A DNA stretch of 64,000 bases from Diacronema lutheri (lineage: Eukaryota > Haptophyta > Pavlovophyceae > Pavlovales > Pavlovaceae). The stretch covers positions 124,001 through 188,000 of the forward strand of contig JAGTXO010000013.1 in assembly GCA_019448385.1 (NCBI GenBank), given 5' to 3'. Numbering within the stretch: position 1 is the stretch's first letter; each line of letters starts with the position of its first letter. A program made the position numbers and the translations under genes. Under the pieces are notes generated by a model. The model had not been told where the DNA came from. It saw nothing but the letters and a program-made list of their open reading frames with translations, and searched no databases. This document shows positions 17,469-27,562 of this stretch, one piece after another.

Positions 17469-20400
17469 ATGGGCGTGCCCGGCCTCTTCCCGTGGCTCGT
17501 GCGGCGGTACGGCGGCGAGATCGTGCTCGACGGCCCGGTGTGGAAGGCGGCGTACCCGTCGGGCGTGGACTATCTCTACGTCGACCTCAACCACCTGGTG
17601 CACCGCTGCTGCCACCCCGAGTGGCCGACGCCGCCTCCGGCGAGCGAGCTGGAGATGTTTGCGGCCGTGCGCGCGTCGCTCCTCCACCTCGTCGAATTCG
17701 CGGCGCCGCGCGCGCTGCTCTTCGTCGCGATCGACGGGGTGGCGCCGCGTGCCAAGATCAACCAGCAGCGCCGCCGCCGCTTCCTCTCCGCGCGCGCCGG
17801 CGCGCAGCGCGAGCGGTGCACGGCGGCCGCGCATGCCGAGCTGCGCGCGCTCCTCGGCGACGAGGGCGCGGCAGCGCTGCCCGAGGCGGAGCAGTGCGAC
17901 CCGCCATGGGACTCGAACGTGATCACACCGGGCACGCCCTTCCTCACCGAGCTCTCCGAGGCTGTCCGCCGCTCCCTCGAGGACCAGCTGCAGACGGACA
18001 AGCGGTGGGCGTCCCTCGCCGTCGTCTTCTCGTCGTGGGATGAGCCGGGCGAGGGCGAGCACAAGGCGATGCGCTTCGTGCGCGCGATGCGCGCGCACGG
18101 CGGGCAGGCGTCAGACGGGCTGCACCATGCCATCTTCGGTCAGGACGCCGACCTGCTCATCCTCTCGCTCTGCTCGCACGAGCCGCATTTCTCGGTGCTG
18201 CGCGAGGCGACGGGGCTGCGCGCGCGCGGCGCCGCGGATGCGGCGGCGCCGTCGGACGCGCTGGGCGACGAGCTGGACGACGGCTGCCTGTACGCGTCCG
18301 TCGTCGACGCGGTCCGCGCCATCCAGTTCGAGGTCGTCTCGGTCGGTGCCCTGCGCCTCGCGATTGGCCGGCGCGACCTCCAGCTGGGCGGAGGCGATGC
18401 GCGCGGCGGCGGCGGCGGCGCTGACGACGGGCTGTCGGCGGAGCTCGAGGAATGGCTCGACGAGTTGTGCTGTCTGGCGTGCATGTGCGGCAACGACTTC
18501 CTCCCGCCCGTCGCTTCGCTCCTCGTGCACGAGAACGGGCTGGGCATTGCGATCGACCGTTACATGCCGCTCAGGCAGCAGGGGCACCGCCTCGTCCGCC
18601 GGGGGATCGTCGACTTTGCGACGCTTTGGAGGCTCATGGCCGCACTCTCACCCGACGAGAGCGGCAGGCTGCACGCCGCGCAGCGCCGCGACGCGCAGCG
18701 CATCAGGCGCGAGGCAGCCGCCGCGCGCGCGGCGGCGCGCGACGCGCGCGACGCGCGCGGCCGGTCGTGGCTGACGTCCGACCACCTCGGCGGCGGCGAG
18801 TGGGTCTCGCTCGGCGAGCTCGGTGCGGGTGAGACGATCGACGGCGCGTTGGACGATGAGTATGGCGGCGGCAGCGCGCGCGACGCTGCGGCGGAGGCCG
18901 AGGCCCTGGCCGCGCGGCTGCGCGGCGCCAACCCGCGCCAACTCGCCGCCGAGTGCCGTCGGCGCGCAGCCGCCGCCTCCAAGGCATCCGAGCTGCTGCC
19001 GCCCGGCAGCGGCGTGGAGGCGCTCATGCTCGGCTCGCCGGGCTGGTCCGACCGGTGGTACGCGCACAAGTTCGCCGCCGAGGTGCGCGAGACGGGCCTC
19101 GCCGGCGCGGCCGCGCTCGACGCGGTGCGCTCGCAGGTGGTGTGCGAGTGGGCGCACAGCGTGCAGTGGGTGATCTCGTACTACACCGCAGGCCCCGTCT
19201 GTGCGGCGGGCGGCGGAGGCGCGGCGGCGGCCGCGCTCGCCGACGCCGCCGATGGCGGCGCGCACGCGCGGCAGGCGGGCGCGAGCTGGGACGACTACTA
19301 CAGCCATGCGTACGCGCCGTGGTGCTCCGATTTCGAGCGCGTGCCGTGCCCGCCCGGCGCACCCGGCCGCGAGGCGTTGTGGGAGGGGCAGCGCGCGCGC
19401 CGGCAACTGCTGCCGCGCACGCTCGCGCCGCCGCCCACGCCGCTCGAGCAGCTGCTCCTCGTGATGCCGCCCACCTCCTTCGCCAGAGCGCTGCCCGCCG
19501 CCGCGAGCGCGCTTCTTGCAACCGACCGTGTCTCGCTCTGGTTCCCGCAGCCCGACTCGGCCGAGCTGGGCGCGCTGCTCGACACGGCCGTGCCGGGCGT
19601 GCGGTACGCGTGGCAGGTGGTGGTGCGTCTGCCCATCCTCTCGGCGCACGCGATCCACGCCTTCGCTTTCGATCACGTCGTCCCCGAGCTCAGCCGCGTA
19701 GAGTGCGACCGCTTGCTGCGCACCGCAAGCGCGACGCTCCTGGTCGGAACGCAGCACCCGGCGTGCAACCTCGTGCTCGACGCGACGAGCGCGACGGCCG
19801 CGCTCGGCGCCTCGGGCGGCTTCGACCCGCTCGCAAAGGTGGCTGCCAGTCTCGCGCTCTCGCGAGCGGTGCACGAGCTTCCCGCCTTTTCGCTCTGGCG
19901 GCCTGGCCTGCCCGTTGCGGTCGACCCTGGGATGCGCCTTGCGCTCGTCGCGCTCGATGTCGCCGACCGCACGGGCGCCGGGCCGGGCAGCGTGCCGACC
20001 GAGGCGCGCGCGTTGCCGCGCGCCGTCCCGCCAGCCACGCAGCCCGCCGTCGTCGTCGCGCGCGCGCGCTCGGCCCACGCGGCCGCGTCGCTCGCGGCGC
20101 GCAGCGCGGCCGCGCCGTGTGACGCGCAGCCCGCGCAGCAGCAGCCGCAGCCGCAGCAGCAGCAACAGCCGCAGCAGCAGCAGCAGCCGCAGGTGGCACA
20201 GCCGGCGGCCGGGTTCGGCAGCGCACCGACTGGCGCGTCTGCCGATCTGCCGCCGCCGCTGCCGGCTGGCTGGCAGATGGCGAGGACGAGCGTGAATGGC
20301 ACGTCCATGACTTACTACTACCACGCGACGACGCGCGTCACGTCGTGGGTACGGCCGCTCGCGCAGGGCGCGGCGCAGCCGACGCCGACGCCGACGCCGA

Positions 20401-22118
20401 CACCGACGCTGCGAGCGGCGCCCGCGGCGGCCACGCACGCTGCCGCTGTCGCCGCGCCCAGCGCACCTTCCGACGTAGCGCACGCCACACCGTCGACTGC
20501 GCGCGCAGCCGCCCCGAGCGCGTGCTGCCCTCGCCCGGCGCAGCTGGCTGCGAGCGCGGGCGTGGCAGCTTGCACGGCTGCAGCCGTCACGCCCGACAAC
20601 GAGCCGCCGCTGCCCGACGGGTGGCAGGCTGTGCGCACAACGGTTGTCGGACCGGATGGTGTTGCTGTCGAGCGCATCTACTACTACGAGATGAGCACGC
20701 GACAGACCACGTGGCAGCGGCCGTTGCCGCCGGGCGCGACTGCGCTGCTCGCGCCTACGCTCGCCGCCAAGGCGGCGCCCGCAGCGGCGAGCTCGTCGCG
20801 CGGCGCAGAACACGCGGAGGCGGTGGCGCGCGGCGAGGCGCGGCTGGCCAAGCTGGCCCGCCGGGTGGACGAGGCGGCTGCCGCCGGCTGGGATGGCGAA
20901 GTGGAGCGGCTGCTGCTGCGCATTTCGCGCCTCGAGGCGGAGGCGATTGGGCTGAGGCAACGTGACGCCGGTGACGGTGACGATGCCGATTCCGATTGGG
21001 GTGGCGACGAGGGTGAGGCGGGCGGCGCGTGCGCTGGCGTGGGCGCGTCCGAGAGCGAGAACGAGCGCATCGTGCGCATCGCGCAGTCGCTCTCCGAGCT
21101 GAGCTGCGCGGCCGTGCCCTTCGACGAGTGCCTCGACGCGCTGCTCGCCGCGGGGCTCGACGAGGGTCGCGCGCTCGAGGCAGTGCTCTCGCTGCAGGCG
21201 GCGCGCGAGGCCGAGCAAGAGGAGGCCGCGCGCGCCGCCGCGCGCCACGCCAACGCGGGTGGAGACGTGCCCCTCGACGCCGAGGAGATCGCCGCCATCC
21301 TGCAGGCCGCCGCGGAGCCGCTTGACGATTTGAGCGACGGCGGCGGCGCGCGCGGCGCGCGCGGCGCAAAGCCGCGCAAGCCCGACCCCGCATCGTTCGC
21401 GCGCAGGCTCGACGCTGAGAGCGCGCGCCTCCTCGCGTCCGACAAGGCCGGCTCGTGGCGGCCGCGCGCAGAGCCCGCAGCGGGTGTCTACGTGCACGGG
21501 CAGAAGCCCGCGGATGAGCAGGTTGCGGCGCTCTTTGAGAAGAAGCGCAAGCCGACCAAGGCGGAGCGCAAGGCGGCGCTGCTGCAGCGCAAGCACCACG
21601 CGACCTCGCACGCCGCGCACGCCGCACCCACGTCAGCGTGCGACGCACCGGCCGCGGACGTCGGCGACGACGGCGGCGCGCGCGCCGTCGCCGACGTGGG
21701 TGCGTTCGAATTGCAGCGCACGACGCCGCGCTCTCGCCGGGAGGAGGCGGCCATACTGAGGCACGTGCTTGAGCTCAGCCATGTCGAGCGCGACTCGCCC
21801 GCCGTGAGCGCCGCGTTGCTCGAGTCGGAGGCGGATGCGGCGATCGACGAGGCGGAGCGCGACGCGGAGCGCGAGCGCCTCCCGCCCGACGCGCGCGCGG
21901 AGTGGGACGCGGCGACGCGCACGCACGCCGCGGACGCGGCGGAGGTGGAGCGCGCCGTGGCGCTGCTCGCGCACGGCGGCGGGGCAGCGGGTGCTACACC
22001 AGATGGGGGGAACGGTTGGGCTGATGAGCTCGCTGATGATGGCGAGCTTGAGCGCGAGGTGGCAGCCGTCAGCACGCCGAGCTCCGCCAATGCGAGGGAG
22101 GTTGACGACGGCGCGTGA
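17469..22118 (+). CDS. XRN-family 5'-3' exoribonuclease with two WW domains
   Basis: 1549 residues. The N-terminal ~700 are an XRN nuclease: MGVPGLFPWLVRRYGG, VDLNHLVHRCCHP, FVAIDGVAPRAKINQQRRRR, FGQDADLLILSLCSHEPHFS, CGNDFLPPVASL and the second conserved region with WVISYYTAGPVC, WDDYYSHAYAPWCSDF and PLEQLLLVMPP. These include the acidic metal-binding residues of XRN1/XRN2. The C-terminal half is unusual: a poly-Gln stretch (~885-909), then WW domain 1 (~927-962, LPAGWQMAR ... TSWVRP) and WW domain 2 (~1044-1087, LPDGWQAVR ... TTWQRP), then charged helices. It degrades 5'-monophosphate RNA in the cytoplasm or nucleus; XRN1 versus XRN2 type is not settled. WW domains would bind Pro-rich partners, for example RNA polymerase II tail or decapping factors (inference). 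No intron was detected. Confidence 0.9.
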   Translation: MGVPGLFPWLVRRYGGEIVLDGPVWKAAYPSGVDYLYVDLNHLVHRCCHPEWPTPPPASELEMFAAVRASLLHLVEFAAPRALLFVAIDGVAPRAKINQQRRRRFLSARAGAQRERCTAAAHAELRALLGDEGAAALPEAEQCDPPWDSNVITPGTPFLTELSEAVRRSLEDQLQTDKRWASLAVVFSSWDEPGEGEHKAMRFVRAMRAHGGQASDGLHHAIFGQDADLLILSLCSHEPHFSVLREATGLRARGAADAAAPSDALGDELDDGCLYASVVDAVRAIQFEVVSVGALRLAIGRRDLQLGGGDARGGGGGADDGLSAELEEWLDELCCLACMCGNDFLPPVASLLVHENGLGIAIDRYMPLRQQGHRLVRRGIVDFATLWRLMAALSPDESGRLHAAQRRDAQRIRREAAAARAAARDARDARGRSWLTSDHLGGGEWVSLGELGAGETIDGALDDEYGGGSARDAAAEAEALAARLRGANPRQLAAECRRRAAAASKASELLPPGSGVEALMLGSPGWSDRWYAHKFAAEVRETGLAGAAALDAVRSQVVCEWAHSVQWVISYYTAGPVCAAGGGGAAAAALADAADGGAHARQAGASWDDYYSHAYAPWCSDFERVPCPPGAPGREALWEGQRARRQLLPRTLAPPPTPLEQLLLVMPPTSFARALPAAASALLATDRVSLWFPQPDSAELGALLDTAVPGVRYAWQVVVRLPILSAHAIHAFAFDHVVPELSRVECDRLLRTASATLLVGTQHPACNLVLDATSATAALGASGGFDPLAKVAASLALSRAVHELPAFSLWRPGLPVAVDPGMRLALVALDVADRTGAGPGSVPTEARALPRAVPPATQPAVVVARARSAHAAASLAARSAAAPCDAQPAQQQPQPQQQQQPQQQQQPQVAQPAAGFGSAPTGASADLPPPLPAGWQMARTSVNGTSMTYYYHATTRVTSWVRPLAQGAAQPTPTPTPTPTLRAAPAAATHAAAVAAPSAPSDVAHATPSTARAAAPSACCPRPAQLAASAGVAACTAAAVTPDNEPPLPDGWQAVRTTVVGPDGVAVERIYYYEMSTRQTTWQRPLPPGATALLAPTLAAKAAPAAASSSRGAEHAEAVARGEARLAKLARRVDEAAAAGWDGEVERLLLRISRLEAEAIGLRQRDAGDGDDADSDWGGDEGEAGGACAGVGASESENERIVRIAQSLSELSCAAVPFDECLDALLAAGLDEGRALEAVLSLQAAREAEQEEAARAAARHANAGGDVPLDAEEIAAILQAAAEPLDDLSDGGGARGARGAKPRKPDPASFARRLDAESARLLASDKAGSWRPRAEPAAGVYVHGQKPADEQVAALFEKKRKPTKAERKAALLQRKHHATSHAAHAAPTSACDAPAADVGDDGGARAVADVGAFELQRTTPRSRREEAAILRHVLELSHVERDSPAVSAALLESEADAAIDEAERDAERERLPPDARAEWDAATRTHAADAAEVERAVALLAHGGGAAGATPDGGNGWADELADDGELEREVAAVSTPSSANAREVDDGA

Positions 22119-22232
22119 TCGCCGCAGTTGTGCAGTTGTGTGTGCGCGCGGCGTGCACGAGTGCCGCTTATAGCGGGCAGGTCCGTTTTGTCCGCGAGCA
22201 GCACGGCTACGACCCTGCCCCCGTGGAGACAG

Positions 22233-25184
22233 TTACGTTCCGGACCACAGCGATGCGTCCGGCTCTACGCCCGCTTCATCCTTGCGCGGACGCGCGCCGG
22301 CCGGCCCCACGCCACCGCCGCCCGCCGCGCGCGCGGACGCGTCGTCGTCGTGCGGCGCTCCGGGCGCTTCGCCGCCGCCGCCTCCGCCGCCGACGGCGAG
22401 GAGCCTGGGCGCGCTTGTGGCGTTGGTGAGGAGCCACAGATCCGATGCGCCGTAGCGCTGCGGGCGGAGCTCGAGCGGGATCGCGCGGTTGAGGTCGGCA
22501 AAGTGGACGCGCGTCCAGCCCGCCGCCTTGCCCAGCCACACGTGCCCGAGCGGCGTGCCCTCCCGCCAGCCATCCTCAAACTTGTGCGCCACCATCAGCT
22601 TGCCGCTCCCGTACAGCCGGCGGCCGGGCCGCGGCAGGCCCGCGCGCGGCAGGCGGCCAACGACGGTGCGACCGAGCGGCGGCACGAAGGTCTGGTTGAG
22701 CAGCGACGGCGCGATCGTGTACCCCTCGCGGAACTTGCGCGCGTCCTCGACCATCAGGGCGCCCATGCACGCCATCACGAGCAAGGAGTGCGTCGCGAGA
22801 TAGACGTGCACGCCGAGCCAGCCGTGGTGGGCGCGCAGCCTGGGCAGCGCGGCAAAGAAGGCGGAGGCGGTCAGCCCGCCGACCGCCTGCAGCACCGAGC
22901 CCACCAGCGCCGCGCCCTCCTTGCCAAAGTCCATGCAGAACATGGCGAAGGGCAACGACGACGGGATCGCCATCGTCGCGCCCGCGAGGCCCAGGAGCGC
23001 CGTGCGCGCGGCCATCTCGCGCTCGCTCAGGCCGCCCTCGCCGACGATCGCCGCGCCGCCGCCGCTGCCGCCGGGCCCGCCGCCGCCGCTCATGCCGCCG
23101 CTCTCGAGGAGCGCGAGCGCGCAGAAGCAGAGCACGTTGACGAGGAGCATGCACCCGTTGAGCGTCGCCTTCTGCAGCTGCGAGATGTTGTCGTACACCG
23201 CCGCCCCACCGAGCAGGCCAAAGGTGTAGCTGAGCTGGTACGCGAGGTGCCCACCGCCGCCGATCGCGTACGTCGACAGGCCGGGAGGGCGCGGGCGCAG
23301 ACCCGCATCGGCGCCGTCGAGGCCCAACGGCTTGAGCAACGAGCCAAGGAGCGCACCGGGCCGTCGGAAGGAGCTGCGCCGCCGCTCGGTGCGCGCGCGG
23401 AGTGCCATCGCCTCGAGCGCGCGCCGCGCGGCCGGCGTCTGGTTGTCGATGTGCTCGATGTACTCGGCGGCGTACGACGCGAAGAGCACGACCGGCGTGT
23501 ACGCGGCCACGCAGCCGGCCATGAGCCAAAAGTGGGAGCGCCGGACGCACTTTCGCAGCAGCGCGCCCGCGGACGGCCGAGCGAGGCGGCGCGAGCGGAT
23601 GAGCAGCGCCGCGCCGCCGGCGCGCGCGGCGCGGTGCGGTGCGTCGCGCGCCACAGGCGGCGGCGGCAGCCGCCCGAGCCCGGCCGCGGGCGGGTCGGCG
23701 GCCGCGGCCGCGGCGGCGCCGGGCGTAAGCGCGTCGGCGGTGAGCTGGCCGGGTGGCGGCGGTGGCGGTGGAGGTGGCGGCGGCGCGTCGACACCCGCGG
23801 CCGTGTCGACGGCCGCGTCGGCGGCGAGCGGCACGGTGGACGGCGGCCGCGCCGAGCGGTCGTCCGCGCGCACATCCGCGCCGCCTTGCCGGCCGTCGGC
23901 GCCGCCGCCTTCGCGCGCGCCGACGCGCGCGTCGACGGCGGCGTCACAGACGCGCGGCGCGACCGCATCGACGTCGGCCGCTGCCGACGCGTCACCACCG
24001 CCGCCGCCGCCGCCGCCGAACGCAGCCGGTGCGGCGGCGACGGCCGCAGCGGCGACGGCGGGCGCGCGCAACCCCGCGGCGAGCATCGCTCCGATGGCGC
24101 GACTCGCCGACCCGCCGAGAGCGACAAGCGTCGCGCCGAGTGGCGTGCCGTCGGCGCCTGCCTGCTCGCCGCGCGCGCGCGCGAGCTCGCGCAGCTGCGG
24201 CACCCGGTACGGGCTCTCGCGCAGCAGGAAGAGCGTGACGAGCAGCGTGGCGAGGAGCATGAGTCCCTCCGTGCGCAGCTGCGTCGCCCAGCAGCCGCGG
24301 CGCGCGTCGGGCGGCGCGGCGTGCGCGGCGGCGGCGGCGCTGGCGGCGGGGAGCTGCGCGAGGCAGCGCTCGAGGCCGATGGCGTACCAGTGCCCAAAGC
24401 CAAGGCTCCCGAGCCGCGCCGCCGCGAGGAGCGAACCCCAGACCTTTGCGTACTTGTCCCGCTCATACCAGTTGCGCACAAATGGCGAGAGGGATGGGTA
24501 CGTGAGCGCGGTGCACACGCGCAGGCACGCCCACGCGACGACGGTGAGGGCCTCGCGCGGGCGGGCGGACAGCGCGTAGAAGCCGCCGTGCGCCAGCCCC
24601 CAGCACACGCAGCTCGAGACACACAAGCAGAGGAGGAGGCAGCCCTTGGCGCCCAGCCAGCCGAGCATCGGCACCGCCGCGATCAGGCCCATCGCGTACG
24701 CCTGGTTGCCCACAACCTCGAGGCGCGCGCGCGCCATCTCGAGCCCAACGGTGCGCGCGACCCCGCGCTCGGCGAACACGTCCGCGAGGATCTGCCGCGC
24801 CGCGATCCGGATGGGCGGCACGGCCGACCCGATCCCGAGTGCGTACCCGAGCCCGACGCATACGTACGTGACGAGCTGCCAGCGGCGGAGCAGGCGCGCC
24901 TCGGTCTCACCCGCCGAGAGGACCTCGTCCGCGTGCGACGCCGAGCGCTGCGCGCCCCAGATCGTGATCAGCCGCCACTCGCCGCCCACAATTTGCGCGA
25001 GCGGCGCGCGCGCCGCGGCCGCACGGCCGGGCAGCTCACCGAGCGTCGGCGCGCGGGGGCGAGGGGCGTACGCCGAGGGCGCATCCCCGCCTGCCTGCTC
25101 GCGCGCCGCCGCTGCGCCGGCGAGCGCGTGCAGCAGCAGCACGAGCAGCGGCGGCGCGACGCGACAACGTCCACGCGGTCCCAT
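22233..25184 (-). CDS. Major facilitator superfamily-type transporter
   Basis: 983 residues with many hydrophobic helices in two clusters separated by a very long Ala/Pro/Gly-rich cytosolic-type loop containing a run of at least 11 Pro. The start ATG at 25184 gives a signal-like N-terminus (VAPPLLVLLLHALAGAAAA). Transmembrane stretches include WQLVTYVCVGLGYALGIGSA, AYAMGLIAAVPMLGWLGAKG, TEGLMLLATLLVTLFLL, HFWLMAGCVAAYTPVVLFAS and a final block PFAMFCMDFGKEGAALVGSV. The last block resembles transmembrane helices 10-11 of MFS carriers (organophosphate/phosphate-antiporter or SLC43-like). Gene, substrate and subfamily cannot be assigned. It is divergent from the carrier gene with 113 bp between starts, and convergent with the XRN gene. 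Long low-complexity loops are common in this genome. Confidence 0.65.
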   Translation of the reverse strand: MGPRGRCRVAPPLLVLLLHALAGAAAAREQAGGDAPSAYAPRPRAPTLGELPGRAAAARAPLAQIVGGEWRLITIWGAQRSASHADEVLSAGETEARLLRRWQLVTYVCVGLGYALGIGSAVPPIRIAARQILADVFAERGVARTVGLEMARARLEVVGNQAYAMGLIAAVPMLGWLGAKGCLLLCLCVSSCVCWGLAHGGFYALSARPREALTVVAWACLRVCTALTYPSLSPFVRNWYERDKYAKVWGSLLAAARLGSLGFGHWYAIGLERCLAQLPAASAAAAAHAAPPDARRGCWATQLRTEGLMLLATLLVTLFLLRESPYRVPQLRELARARGEQAGADGTPLGATLVALGGSASRAIGAMLAAGLRAPAVAAAAVAAAPAAFGGGGGGGGDASAAADVDAVAPRVCDAAVDARVGAREGGGADGRQGGADVRADDRSARPPSTVPLAADAAVDTAAGVDAPPPPPPPPPPPGQLTADALTPGAAAAAAADPPAAGLGRLPPPPVARDAPHRAARAGGAALLIRSRRLARPSAGALLRKCVRRSHFWLMAGCVAAYTPVVLFASYAAEYIEHIDNQTPAARRALEAMALRARTERRRSSFRRPGALLGSLLKPLGLDGADAGLRPRPPGLSTYAIGGGGHLAYQLSYTFGLLGGAAVYDNISQLQKATLNGCMLLVNVLCFCALALLESGGMSGGGGPGGSGGGAAIVGEGGLSEREMAARTALLGLAGATMAIPSSLPFAMFCMDFGKEGAALVGSVLQAVGGLTASAFFAALPRLRAHHGWLGVHVYLATHSLLVMACMGALMVEDARKFREGYTIAPSLLNQTFVPPLGRTVVGRLPRAGLPRPGRRLYGSGKLMVAHKFEDGWREGTPLGHVWLGKAAGWTRVHFADLNRAIPLELRPQRYGASDLWLLTNATSAPRLLAVGGGGGGGEAPGAPHDDDASARAAGGGGVGPAGARPRKDEAGVEPDASLWSGT

Positions 25185-25297
25185 TATTAGCCGCGCGCCG
25201 CCATTTCGCACGTGGTGGGCCCTGGCGGAAGTCTCTTTGGGCGTGTTTCGGCGCGCATCGCGATTCGATTCGCGCCCGCGGCGCATCGGCGCCGACG

Positions 25298-27142
25298 ATG
25301 CCCGGAGGGCCGCCGCTGGTGAGCCGGCCGACGGACTTCACCGACCCGGATGCACTCTCCTTCGAATACGCCGTCGACAAGCCCGTCGAGGCGCGGCTGC
25401 GCCGCCTCGTCTCGGACAAGGGGCGCGGCCTCTCGACGGCCGAGCTGCTGGCAAAGTTCAAGGCGCTCGGGCACGCGGTCGACATGCCCGAGGACGCGGC
25501 GGAGCTGATGCGCCTGATCGACCTGTCGGGCGACGGTCAGATCGAGCTGTCGGAGCTCGTCGAGGCGCTGCGCGATCAGCAGGCCGCCAAGACCTCGTTC
25601 GCGAGGATGGACCGAAAGAAGCGCGGGTACGTCTCGGTCGCGACCGTCTCCAACGACATGTGGTGCTCGAGCCAGCCCGCGGTCTACGCGGTCGCGCGCG
25701 CGACCGCACCGACGCTCGAGCAGCTCGCGCTGCTCGTCGAGACGTATGACGACAACGGCAACGGCTTCATCGACGAAGCCGAGTTCGTCGCCATGTTTGC
25801 GGACTTTCGGCACGGCCGGATGAGCGCGGCGCGCGAGCGGAGCGAGGAGGCGCGCACGCGGATCAGCCGCTCGATCCACGCGTGGTCGGAGCTCGAGTGG
25901 CTCGCCGACGAGCTCGGGCTCGGCGCCAAGACTGCGCCGCACGCGCCGAGCGCGCCGGCGTGGACCAAATTTGCCGTCGCGGGCCTAGGCGGCGCGAGCG
26001 GCTGGCTAGTCGTCCACCCGCTCGACGTGGCCAAGACGCGCGCGCAGCTGGCGGAGAAGGGCTCGGGCGGGCTGCTCGCGACGCTCGGCCGCATCTATCG
26101 CGCGGACGGCCTCAAAGGCTTCGCCGCCGGCCTTTCCGCCGCGCTCACGCGCCAACTCACCTACACGACCGCGCGCATCGGCCTGTACGACGTCTTCCGC
26201 GACTCGGCCCAGCGGATGCTTCCGGGCGGCGAGAGCGGCGCGAACGGCGCCGCGGGCTTTGTGCTCAAGCTCGGCTGCGGCCTGAGCGCCGGCGGCATCG
26301 CCGCCGTCCTCTCGTGCCCCATCGAGGTCGCGCTCGTGCGCATGCAGGCCGACTCCCTCCTCCCGCCCGACCAGCGGCGCGGCTACCGGCACGTCGGCCA
26401 CGCGCTCGTCTCCATCTTCCGAGCGGTGCGGCGCGAGCGAGCGAGCGAGCGCGCGCACTGCGAGCGAGCGCGCGCACGCGCGCGCGCCGCGCTGCCCGCG
26501 CTGGCCGCGCCGCACCGCGCGCGCCCACTCCGCCGTGCGCCGCGCGCGCGCGCCCAGGAGGGCGTCGCGGCGGGCTGGCGCGGCGTCGGCGCGACGGTCG
26601 GGCGCGGCATGCTCGTGTCCATGGCGCAGCTCACGACGTACGACCAGGCGAAGGGGATGCTCAAGGCGCAGCTGCGCTTCAAGGAGGGCGTGCAGCTCCA
26701 CCTCTCCGCCGCGATCTGCTCGGGCTTCGCCTACTCGGCCATCTCGCTCCCCGTCGACTCGGCAAAAACGCGACTGCAGCACCAGAGGCCGCGGCCTGAC
26801 GGCACGCTCCCGTTCCGCTCGATGTGGCACGCGATGAGCCACACGGCGCGCACGGAGGGCGTGAGCGCGCTTTGGTGTGTGCGCACGGCGCGCTCGCCGA
26901 CGGCGATGCCCGGGGGGGGGGGGGGGGGTCACGCGCACGCGCTCGCCTGCCGCTGCGTGGTGCGGCTGACGCGCCCGGCTGACCCGGCGCCCGTCGCTTC
27001 CGCGCGCGGCGCGCGCTTCACGGGCAGGCGTGGCTTCCCCGCCTACTTTGCGCGCGGTGGCGGGCACACGGTGTGCATGTTCCTTTGCGTCGAGCAGTAC
27101 CGGCGAGCTTTCGACCGTCTGTACGGCGTCAATCCGACCTGA
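25298..27142 (+). CDS. EF-hand mitochondrial carrier (oxoglutarate-carrier type)
   Basis: 519-residue mitochondrial carrier (SLC25) with an N-terminal EF-hand region, encoded by three exons. EF-hand loops are visible at DLSGDGQIELSE and DDNGNGFIDEAE, with two further degenerate helices. The carrier has three repeats with the P-x-[DE]-x-x-[KR] signatures HPLDVAKTR, CPIEVALVR and LPVDSAKTR. The motifs TYTTARIGLYDVFRD and YDQAKGML resemble the 2-oxoglutarate/malate carrier (SLC25A11) rather than the Ca2+-regulated ATP-Mg/Pi carriers, which share the EF-hand architecture. Introns are 26426-26557 and 26875-27027; the second contains a 17-G run, and splicing restores SALWRGFPAYFARGG. The protein would sit in the inner membrane with EF-hands facing the intermembrane space. 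Substrate is inferred. Confidence 0.85.
   Translation: MPGGPPLVSRPTDFTDPDALSFEYAVDKPVEARLRRLVSDKGRGLSTAELLAKFKALGHAVDMPEDAAELMRLIDLSGDGQIELSELVEALRDQQAAKTSFARMDRKKRGYVSVATVSNDMWCSSQPAVYAVARATAPTLEQLALLVETYDDNGNGFIDEAEFVAMFADFRHGRMSAARERSEEARTRISRSIHAWSELEWLADELGLGAKTAPHAPSAPAWTKFAVAGLGGASGWLVVHPLDVAKTRAQLAEKGSGGLLATLGRIYRADGLKGFAAGLSAALTRQLTYTTARIGLYDVFRDSAQRMLPGGESGANGAAGFVLKLGCGLSAGGIAAVLSCPIEVALVRMQADSLLPPDQRRGYRHVGHALVSIFRAVRRERASERAHCERARARARAALPALAAPHRARPLRRAPRARAQEGVAAGWRGVGATVGRGMLVSMAQLTTYDQAKGMLKAQLRFKEGVQLHLSAAICSGFAYSAISLPVDSAKTRLQHQRPRPDGTLPFRSMWHAMSHTARTEGVSALWCVRTARSPTAMPGGGGGGHAHALACRCVVRLTRPADPAPVASARGARFTGRRGFPAYFARGGGHTVCMFLCVEQYRRAFDRLYGVNPT
26912..26928. repeat. poly-G tract (17 G) in intron
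   Basis: Run of 17 G within the second intron of the mitochondrial carrier gene. It lies on the sense strand, between donor 26875 and acceptor 27027. Confidence 0.9.
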
Positions 27143-27562
27143 TTGGAACCCGTAGAGCCGGTGCACTGCATGCCGTCAGCGTGCCGCCTCGCCCCTCAAC
27201 CGCCCGGACGGCCGCGCGCCCATCCCGAGCAGCTGGCGCACGGTCGAGTGACGCTTCGCCCTGCTGTCGGCCATCGACGCTGAAGGCGATGCGGTCCGTC
27301 TGCTCGTGTGCGCCGCGGAGGCGAGCGGCGCTCTGGCTGCCTGCTGGTGGACGCGTCGTTGCGTCTGCCACGCGAGCGCGCCCGTCAGGCCCCGACTCGC
27401 CCACCGCCTCGTCGGTCGTCGGCAGCCAAGCGGTCCATGGAACGCCGAGCACAACAACGGGCGATGGGGCGAGAACAGAGCGCGCGCGGTGGGGGGCAGC
27501 GGCGCGCCGTGCGCGCGCGCGCCGGTGCGCGCGGCGTGCCGCACGCGGCTGAGCACACCGCG
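27143..27562. other. Spacer, no supported gene
   Basis: 420 bp between the carrier stop and the NSDHL-like remnant. One frame reads FALLSAIDAEGDAVRLLV (about 27250-27310), which is weakly ankyrin-like, but nothing extends it. I see no convincing gene or RNA here. Confidence 0.4.
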
